Assembly: GCA_907163375.1 (NCBI GenBank)
Contig: CAJQUW010014305.1
Location: 30,009 to 94,008, forward strand
Source of the DNA: Prostheceraeus crozeri
Taxonomy: Eukaryota > Platyhelminthes > Polycladida > Euryleptidae
DNA length: 64,000 nt
Direction: 5' to 3'
The position numbers were made by a program, and so were the translations under genes. Under the pieces are notes generated by a model that saw only the letters and a list, made by a program, of their open reading frames with translations, was not told where the DNA came from and made no database searches. Positions within the stretch are counted from its first letter, which is position 1. Each line of letters opens with the position of its first letter. Below, piece after piece: positions 56,051 through 64,000 of this stretch.

Positions 56051-56609
56051 TTCTACATTGATATATTTATTAAGGAAGGGGTAGGTACAACCCCGACACA
56101 TGCGCTTCAAATGAAAGGTTAACAAGGGGATGTCCTCCTTCAGATCCAGAGTTAATCTAGTCGAATATATGTAAACCATCTATGTCTGCCTGTTGGAACG
56201 CTCCATGTGCCCTCCTTGGCAATCAGTCTTTGAAGCATTATGCATTCGGAATAGTGTAGCTTCAAGACCGTTTGCATTTACAACTGGAGCTCGCCACATG
56301 AACTTGAAAGTAGAATTTGTAGGATTATTAATTCATCCTAAAATCATGACTTGGTCTTTCTCTTGTAATTATAGATGATCTGAACCGTAAGCATAGAACC
56401 TGTCCAAAGTAGAATCAACCGGACCGCAGCTTTCTGACACGGCTACCACTCTTCATCCTTCATATGAATAATTGAATACTGTGCATAACTGATTAGAATA
56501 TCTGCAAATTCAAACTTTGAATCTCCATGATTCTTCACTGAATCGCATTTGATGGCATAATGATATTTGCCAGATGGTTTTATACTGATAAAGTATGTAT
56601 TCATTTCAG
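56051..56609. other. end of the 4.9-kb intron
   Basis: No feature except the acceptor tattcatttcag at 56,609. Open stretches here have no similarity. Confidence 0.45.
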
Positions 56610-56732
56610 ATCTATGTCGACGAGGAGCCAATCTGTGTGTATACAACAGAATGCGCCCCACAATGTTTCACTCACTTCCGTGTAATGGGCGGCGCAGAAG
56701 TGGATCATATTGAATTCCCGGACAATTCTGAT
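56610..56732 (+). CDS. galectin-like domain, exon B of the giant gene
   Basis: A 123-nt exon (41 codons, phase 0 at both ends) lies between the acceptor tattcatttcag and the donor GAT|gtgagt. It continues exon A in phase: ...SFE then IYVDEEPICVY, and ends with FRVMGGAEVDHIEFPDNSD. In galectins the last strands read as F-V-V ... I-V-GDV-L-SI-F, which this matches well (VMGGAEVDHIEF). Four Cys residues in exons A and B (two in TECAPQC) could form disulfides or bind metal, which is unusual for cytosolic galectins. It completes or nearly completes the domain. Confidence 0.8.
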
Positions 56733-57209
56733 GTGAGTGAAATCAATCATTACTGACATTTACATTGATGGTCGATTGATAGAAATTCTAAGATTTTCTG
56801 CAGCACTGAAACATTTTTGTGGTCAATATTTTGTTTTTATCTAATTAAAATTCGCCACTGTTGTTTTCCTTACCCGATTGGGCATTGAGAGAGACGCTTC
56901 AAGTCCCACCCTTTTTTCTTAAACAAATGGTCCGACCGAAAATTGACCACTCGAAGCAGCCATATCAAGACAGCTCTAAAAAATCCAATAAACATATGGA
57001 AAATAAAATACTCAAAAACGGGTCAAAGTTCATTATTTTCTATGTTAATTAGAAAAATATTAACTACGAATTAATAGAATAATAATAAATGTATATTGAA
57101 ATGAATGAAAATCAGTCGATACAGGGCAATTACAAATTGAATAAAGAAAAAGTGAAAATAGTCACACTGACAGAAAAGGAATACTTAAGCACATAAATTG
57201 TTATACAAG
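56733..57209. other. intron sequence, no feature seen
   Basis: AT-rich sequence after the donor at 56,733. No exon or repeat was recognised. Confidence 0.4.
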
Positions 57210-57870
57210 GAAATGCACAAAGAAATGAAGGAATTATGTCAACCAGAGGATCGTATGCGAGACATTGCAAATTTCTTCGTTCGTTCAAGAACGCCCGGCA
57301 TAATATGGTTCAAAAGATGGTCAGATTTCAACATTGAGCCGACCATTTTCAAAGCTTGATGGTATCTGCGAATGAAAAGGCCCGGGTGGGGGCAAAATTG
57401 TCACATGAACAGTCAGGACCGCAAATTAGTCGGTGAGTGCGACGCCTAGCCTTTCAAACTTTTCACTATCTTGTTGATTCACACCGGTGAATAAAGAGTT
57501 GCAAAATTCCAATGCACTTACGACGAACAAATAATGTAATTCAAGAAGTTCCTTTTTGAAACAAAAGCTTTAAATAAACAATTTCCGATGCGCTCTTTTA
57601 CAAATCCCATCAACATGAATGCTCCATAAGTCTGAAGTATAAGCAATGCCCAAGATTTTCATCTTTGGACCATAGTATTCAAGCATTGAAACAGGAATTG
57701 ATTTTGCCTGTTGAACAACATGCACTTAGTCTTTGATGGATTGAATATCAGGCCATTCAAAGTACTTTTGAAAGATTTCATTAATTCGATTTAAAACATC
57801 ACTCTGACACTCTGGCATATTCTGAAGCCATCCGTGTGGTCAGGATATTCCTTACTCTTACTAATCACTT
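57210..57870 (-). pseudogene. CR1/L2-like LINE remnant, minus strand
   Basis: On the minus strand the pieces read in the usual order for the thumb and C-terminal part of a LINE reverse transcriptase: a SFKSTLNGLIFNPSKTKCML-type segment near 57,740, then MKILGIAYTSDLWSIHVDGI, CKRAHRKLFI, LLELHYLFVVSALEFCNSL and FERLGVAL near 57,450. The 5' part, including the catalytic motifs, is missing, and several stops and shifts are present. It is independent of the plus-strand remnant at 50-51 kb. Confidence 0.65.
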
Positions 57871-59068
57871 ATTATCTCTTCTTCCCCATATTTTAGAGTG
57901 GGATTTCAGATTAACAAAACAATAGTCCTAATGATTTTCATAGTGTTTAATATTCAGCTTCAAGAAAACAAACTTTAGAAACTATTGACCCACATTGTTA
58001 TTTCCTTCTTGCATAAAGGATGACATTAACATAAATGAAGCTATGATAATTTGTAGTTTATGGCTGCCAATGAAATTTGTGCTCGAAGTGTCAGCTGTTG
58101 CTCTTTTTTTAGTGCACTTGAACAATATGTCTCTCCCATTGTATCTCATTGCAATAATCTTCTCATTACTGTGATTTTTTAGTTGATGTCTGGTCTCGTA
58201 TTTGGCAGTTGCCACTCACTCGATAAATGCACAGCTTTCAATTTTAGTAGATGTATATTTTGAGAAATACATCCCTTTTTGGAGTATTATATTCATTTTA
58301 TTGGAGTGACATTTACAAATTTGAAGTTCCTTTTGCATGGTGAGATTATATCCTCTGATGTCACATGCATATCTGATACTGAAAAGAACTTGCATGTATA
58401 TTATCAACGTTCATCCGCTCCTTTAATATTGTGCAAAAGTTTCGAAAAACCAGAGCACACTGTATGTCCAACTATTGCGATTGCTTTGAAAGTTCCCAAC
58501 CTTACTTAAAAAATTGACCTTTACCTTTGATCAAGTTTCAACTCCATCTTTTCCTGAGAATATTGCACATTTTTGAATTATCATGTTCCAGTTACTGACA
58601 CTAGATTACTCAGCAATGATTGTTCCTATCGACGTTAACTTTCATGTCAGTGTTATTTAATGACCCGAAGAATGGTTACGAATTTTAATAGTGATTATAT
58701 TCATTCCACGATTTTGTTCTTGAAGTAAGGGAGAGAGAAACAGAGAATAAAGCAAAAGTTGTCTACCGAAAATACATAGCACATCAAAAACCACGTCGCT
58801 CACAATGTTGGTTTCCAAATGCTGTCAATCAAATGAGCTGAACGATGAATGAATCATTCTCATCTGATAAATGACACAATTCCAATGGTTAACTGCGAAC
58901 GACATCCAACGACGTAGTAAGTGGTAACTGCAGTTGATGAGTTGAGAATTGAATGTTATTTGTACTTCATATATTTCATTAGGCCTACTACTAATATAAT
59001 TGTGTCCCTCAACATAAAATTGTGCATTTTATGGTCATCAGTGACAAGCGTTTTGTTTTCATTTTCAG
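57871..59068. other. intron or intergenic sequence, no feature seen
   Basis: AT-rich sequence without recognisable coding. It ends with a strong acceptor, ttttgttttcattttcag (59,051-59,068). Confidence 0.4.
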
Positions 59069-59074
59069 ATGTAA
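59069..59074 (+). CDS. candidate terminal exon of the giant gene (stop codon)
   Basis: The acceptor ttttgttttcattttcag is followed at once by ATG TAA in phase 0, which fits the phase-0 donor after exon B. The protein would then end ...FPDNSDM, just after the last galectin strand, where galectins normally end. The rest of the exon would be 3' untranslated; no perfect AATAAA was seen within 500 bp, only gataaa near 59,201. Other downstream exons cannot be excluded. Confidence 0.4.
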   Translation: M

Positions 59075-60298
59075 AATGACAGCAAATGAAATCCTTTCAA
59101 TGTGCCTCGTATACTTCATCGCTATGCCACCCTTCTCTACCACAGACATATCAGTTCTTTGAATGACTTGAACTTCTACAGCTATGGCTGGTTTCTGACT
59201 GTACGATAAATTATGCTCATGAACTAAGTATTTTGATATTTCAAAGAAATAGGTTTGGCATACATGCAGGCATCAAATATACGAAAATACATACAGCTAC
59301 GTTCAAAGCCGGAACATCAGAAATATCAGGCCTACTCAATTTGTATTCATCATGCGTCGAGTTTTAATGCATTTTCAACGGAATTCTATGCATTCTGTGA
59401 GGATTTTGTAAGGAAAAGGGAAATTCATTGTTTGCTGCGGCGAATATAGGGCCTGTGTCTGATGTCCAAACATTTTTATTCATTTTTTTCTCTATAGGCT
59501 TTGCGAAAATTCTCTAATTGTTGCTAAAAGTTGTATTAGTTGAGTTTTCGGCGACGTCAGCAGCACATGTTAGTCATGAAAAAAGTCTAAAATGACATGA
59601 AACAGATTGAATCAGACATCAACTATGAAGTTCTCAAGTTTTCGCGTCATTCTTCTGCGTTGTGCTCGCAGAACATGTTCTAAACGCTATCCTCAGAGTT
59701 TTCTTGTCTACATATAGAAACCCTAAAGCGCTTGACGTCTCCTTGAATCCCTCGAAAACTCATGGACACATTTTAAAAGTTACAGTAGACTCATTTTTTC
59801 GTCCAACGCACCACTGATGACAGGAATTCCCTTCCAAGTTAAAGTTGAATATAATTCTCAGACGTCCTATGAAAGAACAATCTGAGCATTCTGTTCTGCA
59901 TTGTCACAATCCATGTGTCAAGTGGCCCTATGTTCCTAGCGATTATTGAAGCATGCTTGCGATCAAAGATTGGTGCCTATTCATCTGATCTAGCGTTCAC
60001 GCGGCCTGACCGTTGCCTATAGAACGATCGTCTCAATAACTTGATGCAGGTAGGCCTACGGGTAGCCTAAATCCAATTTAATCCACAACATTTGACGAAA
60101 ATGAGTCTTTGATTTGCAAAATCCATATTTCTGAACCGATTTCGATAAGGTAGTTTTTTTTTTAATCGAACCGTCAGGATCTCATCTATTATGGCATGGC
60201 TTTTAAAAAGTCACAAAGCCAAACCCTTCACAAATTGCCGCTTTTTGCTGAAAAGAGACCAAAAAAGCATGGCCAAAGTTACTGTATTTTCTAGTGTT
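59075..60298. other. non-coding sequence, possible 3' untranslated region at its start
   Basis: No coding or RNA gene was seen. Short oligo-T and AT-rich runs only. Confidence 0.4.
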
Positions 60299-60372
60299 TA
60301 AAAATTACCGGTAATTTGTTTTAAGTTACCTTACCGGTAATTTTCTGGTAAATTACCGGTAATTTATATTTA
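60299..60372. repeat. cluster of attaccggtaat palindromes
   Basis: Three copies of the palindrome attaccggtaat or its core taccggtaa occur within 75 bp (60,305, about 60,331 and about 60,353). They may be the end of a decayed transposon or a protein-binding cluster. Confidence 0.6.
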
Positions 60373-62270
60373 TGTCCTAATAACTTCAAATATAGAACAG
60401 CAATGTGCTCTGAATTTAACCAAATGCAATTTTGGCTGAATCTGATTCTGGGGAAGGTTTGAATTTTGCTTGACGTCTGATTCTTTTTTATATAAATTGC
60501 GATTAAGAAATGAAAAATTTACATTGTTTAACAGTGTGTTAATCTTTCATCCAAATAGACCTGATAATCAAAAGTTTGACGACAAAAATTGGTTCTCGGC
60601 AACGCTCTATCGCAGCCTAATTCGACCATCTGTTTTGATCCTGCTTGCCTATAATTAAATTCAAGATTTGAATGGTAAGATATTGATAGAAAAGAAGTAG
60701 GAATGCTACAGAATAATAATAATAATAAAGGCGTATATTCTCAAGAAATGGAAATCACAAATTCAAGTTACACAAAGTTTATACGTTTCAAACAGAAATT
60801 AAAATGATTCACATAGTGCTCAAAATGGGCGGTCAAGTTCTCAAAGCTCATAAAAAGGACGAGATCAGTATTATTGATTGAGATCGCAGTATTCACCATT
60901 GAGTTTGATACTCATCCAAGGGAAAAGTGAATTCTGCCTTCTGTTCGTAGAGAAGTGAGGCAAGAAATATTTTCCACTACGTGGCAAAACAGGTGGAAAT
61001 AGCAGCCTAAATGAGCAATGACAAGTCATATTATCCAGTTGGGTTGTTTGTATATGAAAAAGTCTTAAGACATTCGATATCTAATTTAGTTATGATAATT
61101 TAGCATCTAATCAAACTCAATTTACTAAACAAATATTTTGGCTAAAATTTCGAATGAAATAAGCTTAGCATGAAATTCGTTTCAAAATTAAGCAAATTTA
61201 TCTTTTAGCACGCGAAATTTATAATATTTTGTGAACTAAGCACTGCAAATCTTTATAACTTTCTATAAATCCAACCTACTTGTCAATGTAAGGAGGATTA
61301 TACAATCTATGATACGTAGCAAATTTAGATACAATGAGACAACATTGTTTCAAGAAATGAATTTTTTTCATTTTTGCCTTAATTTGCTATTTCCCTAAAC
61401 AATTTTGAAGTTTCAATTTTTCCGTGTCGCTACCTAGACCCAGTGATCGATCAATACACCAAAGTTTATCGTTTACATCAGTCAAGGAATGGAAACGTTA
61501 TGTTGAAATAAGCATTTTCCAACAGACCTTAAATGAAATTTCCATGGTTTTCTGTAGCAATTCTTTGTGAAAATCATATTTCAATTTTCGTAGCTAAACA
61601 GAACTTGCATATATACCGTCTTAAGTTAAGAAACACCTACCCTGTGGCAACGAATCTGGCGAAAAGCTGGCAGATAATCAGCTACATATTATCATGCAAT
61701 AGTTCAGTAATAATTTTTAGCATATTCGCTGGCGAAGTTCGCCGGCGACAATTCGCGCTCTGTATGCCACCTTTTACTTTTGATTTTCTCTCTTATTTTC
61801 TTTAGTAATCCGCATCTACAGCCGAGGCTGTATTTTCTCCCTCACCCCCTCACCATCACCCACATATGGCTAATCTATCTAAGAAATAGGTGCAGACTAT
61901 CATTCTCTGATAATGCCAAGATCATAGAGAATCCGCTTATATCAATTTTCATAACATCTCTTGACATTCAATAATTTACAACAATGACAAATATTTGAAT
62001 AATTAGTATTTACTGCGGAATTTATGGTAGATAAATACTTTTTTAGTTTAAGCCTTCGTGAATTAAAAAATATCCTTTTTTATCAGATCAGACTGAGTAT
62101 ACAATATATTTTCATGTAAAGGTAATATACGAACATTACTACTTACCACTAATTAGTTGCTACAATATCCACGATTTCGCCGGTTGGCGAAAAATCAGCT
62201 CGCATAAGTAAACAAATATCTACCAATTAATTATAGCAAATTTTTCGCCAACTGTCAGTAGTAAGTAAAG
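60373..62270. other. AT-rich non-coding sequence
   Basis: Contains an (AAT)n microsatellite at 60,712-60,729. No exon, RNA gene or clear transposon was recognised. Confidence 0.45.
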
Positions 62271-62277
62271 GTCCATA

Positions 62278-62368
62278 ATAAACACAGCGCGCCCCGAAAT
62301 GGGGTGGGTCCAATACAAACACAGCGCGCCTCGAAATGGCTAGCTCCCATACAAACACAGCGCACCTG
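62278..62368. repeat. three-copy 36-37 bp tandem repeat
   Basis: The unit aaacacagcgcgcc, cgaaatgg and a variable tail recurs at about 62,280, 62,317 and 62,352. It is the first of three stacked repeat arrays upstream of the promoter at 62.99 kb. Confidence 0.85.
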
Positions 62369-62400
62369 GCCGGCCGCCAAGTTTGGAGTGAGAGGTTGTC

Positions 62401-62470
62401 TTGGCCGACCGTCCAGGTTGACGTGGCCGACCGACTAGGTTGACTTGGCCGACCGATCAGGTTGACGTGG
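62401..62470. repeat. three-copy 22-bp tandem repeat
   Basis: ggccgaccgNNNaggttgacgt begins at 62,403, 62,425 and 62,447. The unit contains ttgacgt, close to a CRE half-site, which also occurs in the promoter downstream. Confidence 0.9.
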
Positions 62471-62499
62471 TGGAGTGAGAGTGTGTTTTGAGGGTGAAG

Positions 62500-62912
62500 G
62501 AGGCACAGGAGAGTGAAACGGACTTCAGATTCGTGATCAGCGTCAAATTCTGCATCGGTATGGTGAGTTTGAAAGGAATCGGAGAGAAAAAATTTTTCTT
62601 CAAAATTTTTCCGAAAAAACGACAGAGGTAAAATTGTGGACGTTTTGGGTTGTAGCCTCAAAACGAAGCATCGGAGAGCAAAACGGATGTCAGATTTGGA
62701 ATCAGCGTCAAATTCTGCATCTATATGGTGAATTTGAAAGCAATCGGAGAGAAAAAAATTTTCATCATTTTTCCGAAAAACGACAAGAGTTAGAACTTTT
62801 GCGATGGCTGCGGGCTGTAGAGCCAAAACGAAGCATCGGATGGGAAAATGGAGGGCAGATTCGGATTCAGTATCAAATTCTACATGGTAACGGTGAATTT
62901 CCAGCTCCATCG
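62500..62912. repeat. 165-bp tandem repeat, about 2.5 copies
   Basis: The landmark aaacgga/aaatgga recurs at 62,516, 62,681 and 62,846, and the phrase cagcgtcaaattctgcatc recurs in step. The copies are about 75-80% similar. 165 is a multiple of 3, and the minus strand stays open across all copies and through the two arrays on its left (62,227-62,910, 227 codons, 55-residue repeat with FRKN, FFLSD, HH-DAEFDAD). Because the frame depends on the repeat period and has no known similarity, coding is doubtful. Confidence 0.8.
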
Positions 62913-62959
62913 GAGCACTAGAACCAGAGATAGACGGATTTAAAGATTTGGATGATGGG

Positions 62960-63043
62960 TATTACGTCATCAGCTGATCGCCACACACTATATAAGCGGG
63001 AACCGACAGAGACTTTTCATTTAGAGGAGAGCGATTGTCAAAG
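62960..63043 (+). promoter_or_regulatory. Pol II core promoter with CRE-like site, and first exon of an unknown transcript
   Basis: attacgtcat (62,961-62,970) is an ATF/CREB-type site, followed by the E-box cagctg (62,971-62,976). TATATAAG lies at 62,989-62,996, and the initiator-like ttcattt places the start A near 63,020, 31 bp from the TATA box, the canonical distance. A splice donor AAG|gtaggt at 63,043 would end a first exon of about 24 nt. The transcript would run rightward out of the window. It could be a host gene, a non-coding RNA, or the promoter of an LTR-type element; no terminal repeat pair is visible to settle this. Confidence 0.6.
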
Positions 63044-64000
63044 GTAGGTCGTCTCTCTCAGCTCCGATGATAGCTTCGGACATTCCAAATTCCGGGTTTC
63101 TGTAAGAAACCGGCTTAGAAAATTTCATTGCTGAAGTCAGCTAAGGCGTCAGACTTAGAGGTTCGTCAGGAGATGGCCTTCGTCTCCAGGCCATAAAAGA
63201 CTCCAAAACTTTAATGGCTTGCAATTTGCTTCTACAAGTCCGTTTGACTTGATTCAAAAAAGGTTCGGTCGCTATTGACCTGCCCTATAAAATTTCATAA
63301 GTAGTGCTAAAAAGTTGAAAAATTAAATTCACTAGTTTTGGAGGTTTTCTGGGGTTTTCGACCCTGCTGAAGTCAATGAAAGCATTTTTAATGATGTCTG
63401 AGCCAGTCTTCTCATGGTATAAGCGGCTTTTCGCTGAAAGCGAGCAAGACACGGAGAGTTTTGCTGTAATATTCCACTGACAGGGTGTTCCTTCGGGACG
63501 ACGGACGATGCCGTAGTGATAAGTGTGGCAAGGGAGTGTGTCATGTTTTAGACCGAAACCGCTGGGGCAACTCATATCTCATGTTGGGCATTTGACACAG
63601 TTCTCAACGTAGCACTTTGAACGCCAATCGGTTGAGTCTTAGCTATCTTGTCATGGGTGGCCTCTAAACATCTCCATTGCAAAACGCTGGTGAATCAGGC
63701 TCTCTACGGCTTGCTATCAAGCTGCTCAAAGTCTGTCAACCTCTTACGAACTCTACAGGTTTTCATGTCTGGCGATCAAGTCATGGACGGTGCAAGTCAC
63801 GGAGATTTTCGGTGTGATACTTCCTGTGAGTGGGCGTTCTTTCGAGACAGTGGTGAAGTCCGTAGCGATGAGTATTGCACGGGATGTGGGCAATGGTAAT
63901 CCTTGTGAAACCTCTCTGCATCATGTTTGCAAATGATTGCCTCTGTCTCAACGTTGTACTCTGACCGCCAGGGCGACATTTAGCCAGCTGTCGAAGGTTA
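63044..64000. other. downstream of promoter, non-coding, with a diverged duplication
   Basis: A segment of about 200 bp at 63,447-63,640 recurs in diverged form at 63,797-63,980, offset by about 350 bp (anchor caagacacggagagtttt against caagtcacggagattttc). No open frame spans both copies. It may be intron or non-coding RNA of the transcript that starts near 63,020. Confidence 0.5.

Overview
The window is nuclear DNA from an invertebrate animal; the phylum cannot be fixed from sequence alone. Evidence for this: GT-AG introns of 2-8 kb, AT-rich non-coding DNA, and a dense mix of Polinton, piggyBac, hAT, foldback, MITE and LINE sequences typical of bilaterian invertebrate genomes. No tRNA, rRNA or CRISPR array was seen.

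Bases 1 to about 18,500 are a fossil Polinton/Maverick (adintovirus-like) element whose left end lies outside or at the edge of the window. Its recognisable parts are an adenain-type protease, a joined phospholipase A2-integrase gene, a core/membrane protein, major capsid, penton-like minor capsid, a coiled-coil protein with a phage-fibre-like motif, protein-primed DNA polymerase B and a packaging ATPase. It is broken, with several breaks, and is interrupted by a 2.8-kb palindromic foldback transposon (14,235-17,055) flanked by TA. Five degenerate 37-43 bp repeats (18,249-18,500) mark its right side.

From 18.6 to 26.2 kb lie a decayed piggyBac transposase fragment (minus strand) and a near full-length non-LTR retrotransposon (plus strand) with PHD-like, ORF1p-like, endonuclease and reverse transcriptase parts, ending in an AAGT repeat.

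From 27.25 kb rightward is the only convincing host gene. It has a single internal exon of 16,240 nt (27,253-43,492) encoding about 5,413 residues of low-complexity, Ser/Arg-rich protein, including a 760-residue block present 2.65 times at about 99.8% identity. Phase-compatible exons at 51,358-51,719 and 56,610-56,732 encode a galectin-like beta-sandwich lacking the usual sugar-binding motif; a tiny terminal exon at 59,069 is possible. Its introns hold a hAT fragment, three copies of one hAT-type MITE with 8-bp target duplications, two CR1/L2-like LINE remnants and a 220-bp palindromic MITE.

From 59.1 to 64.0 kb there is mostly non-coding DNA, then nested minisatellites (62.28-62.91 kb) directly upstream of a textbook Pol II core promoter (CRE-like site, TATA box, initiator at the right spacing) that starts an unknown plus-strand transcript running out of the window.
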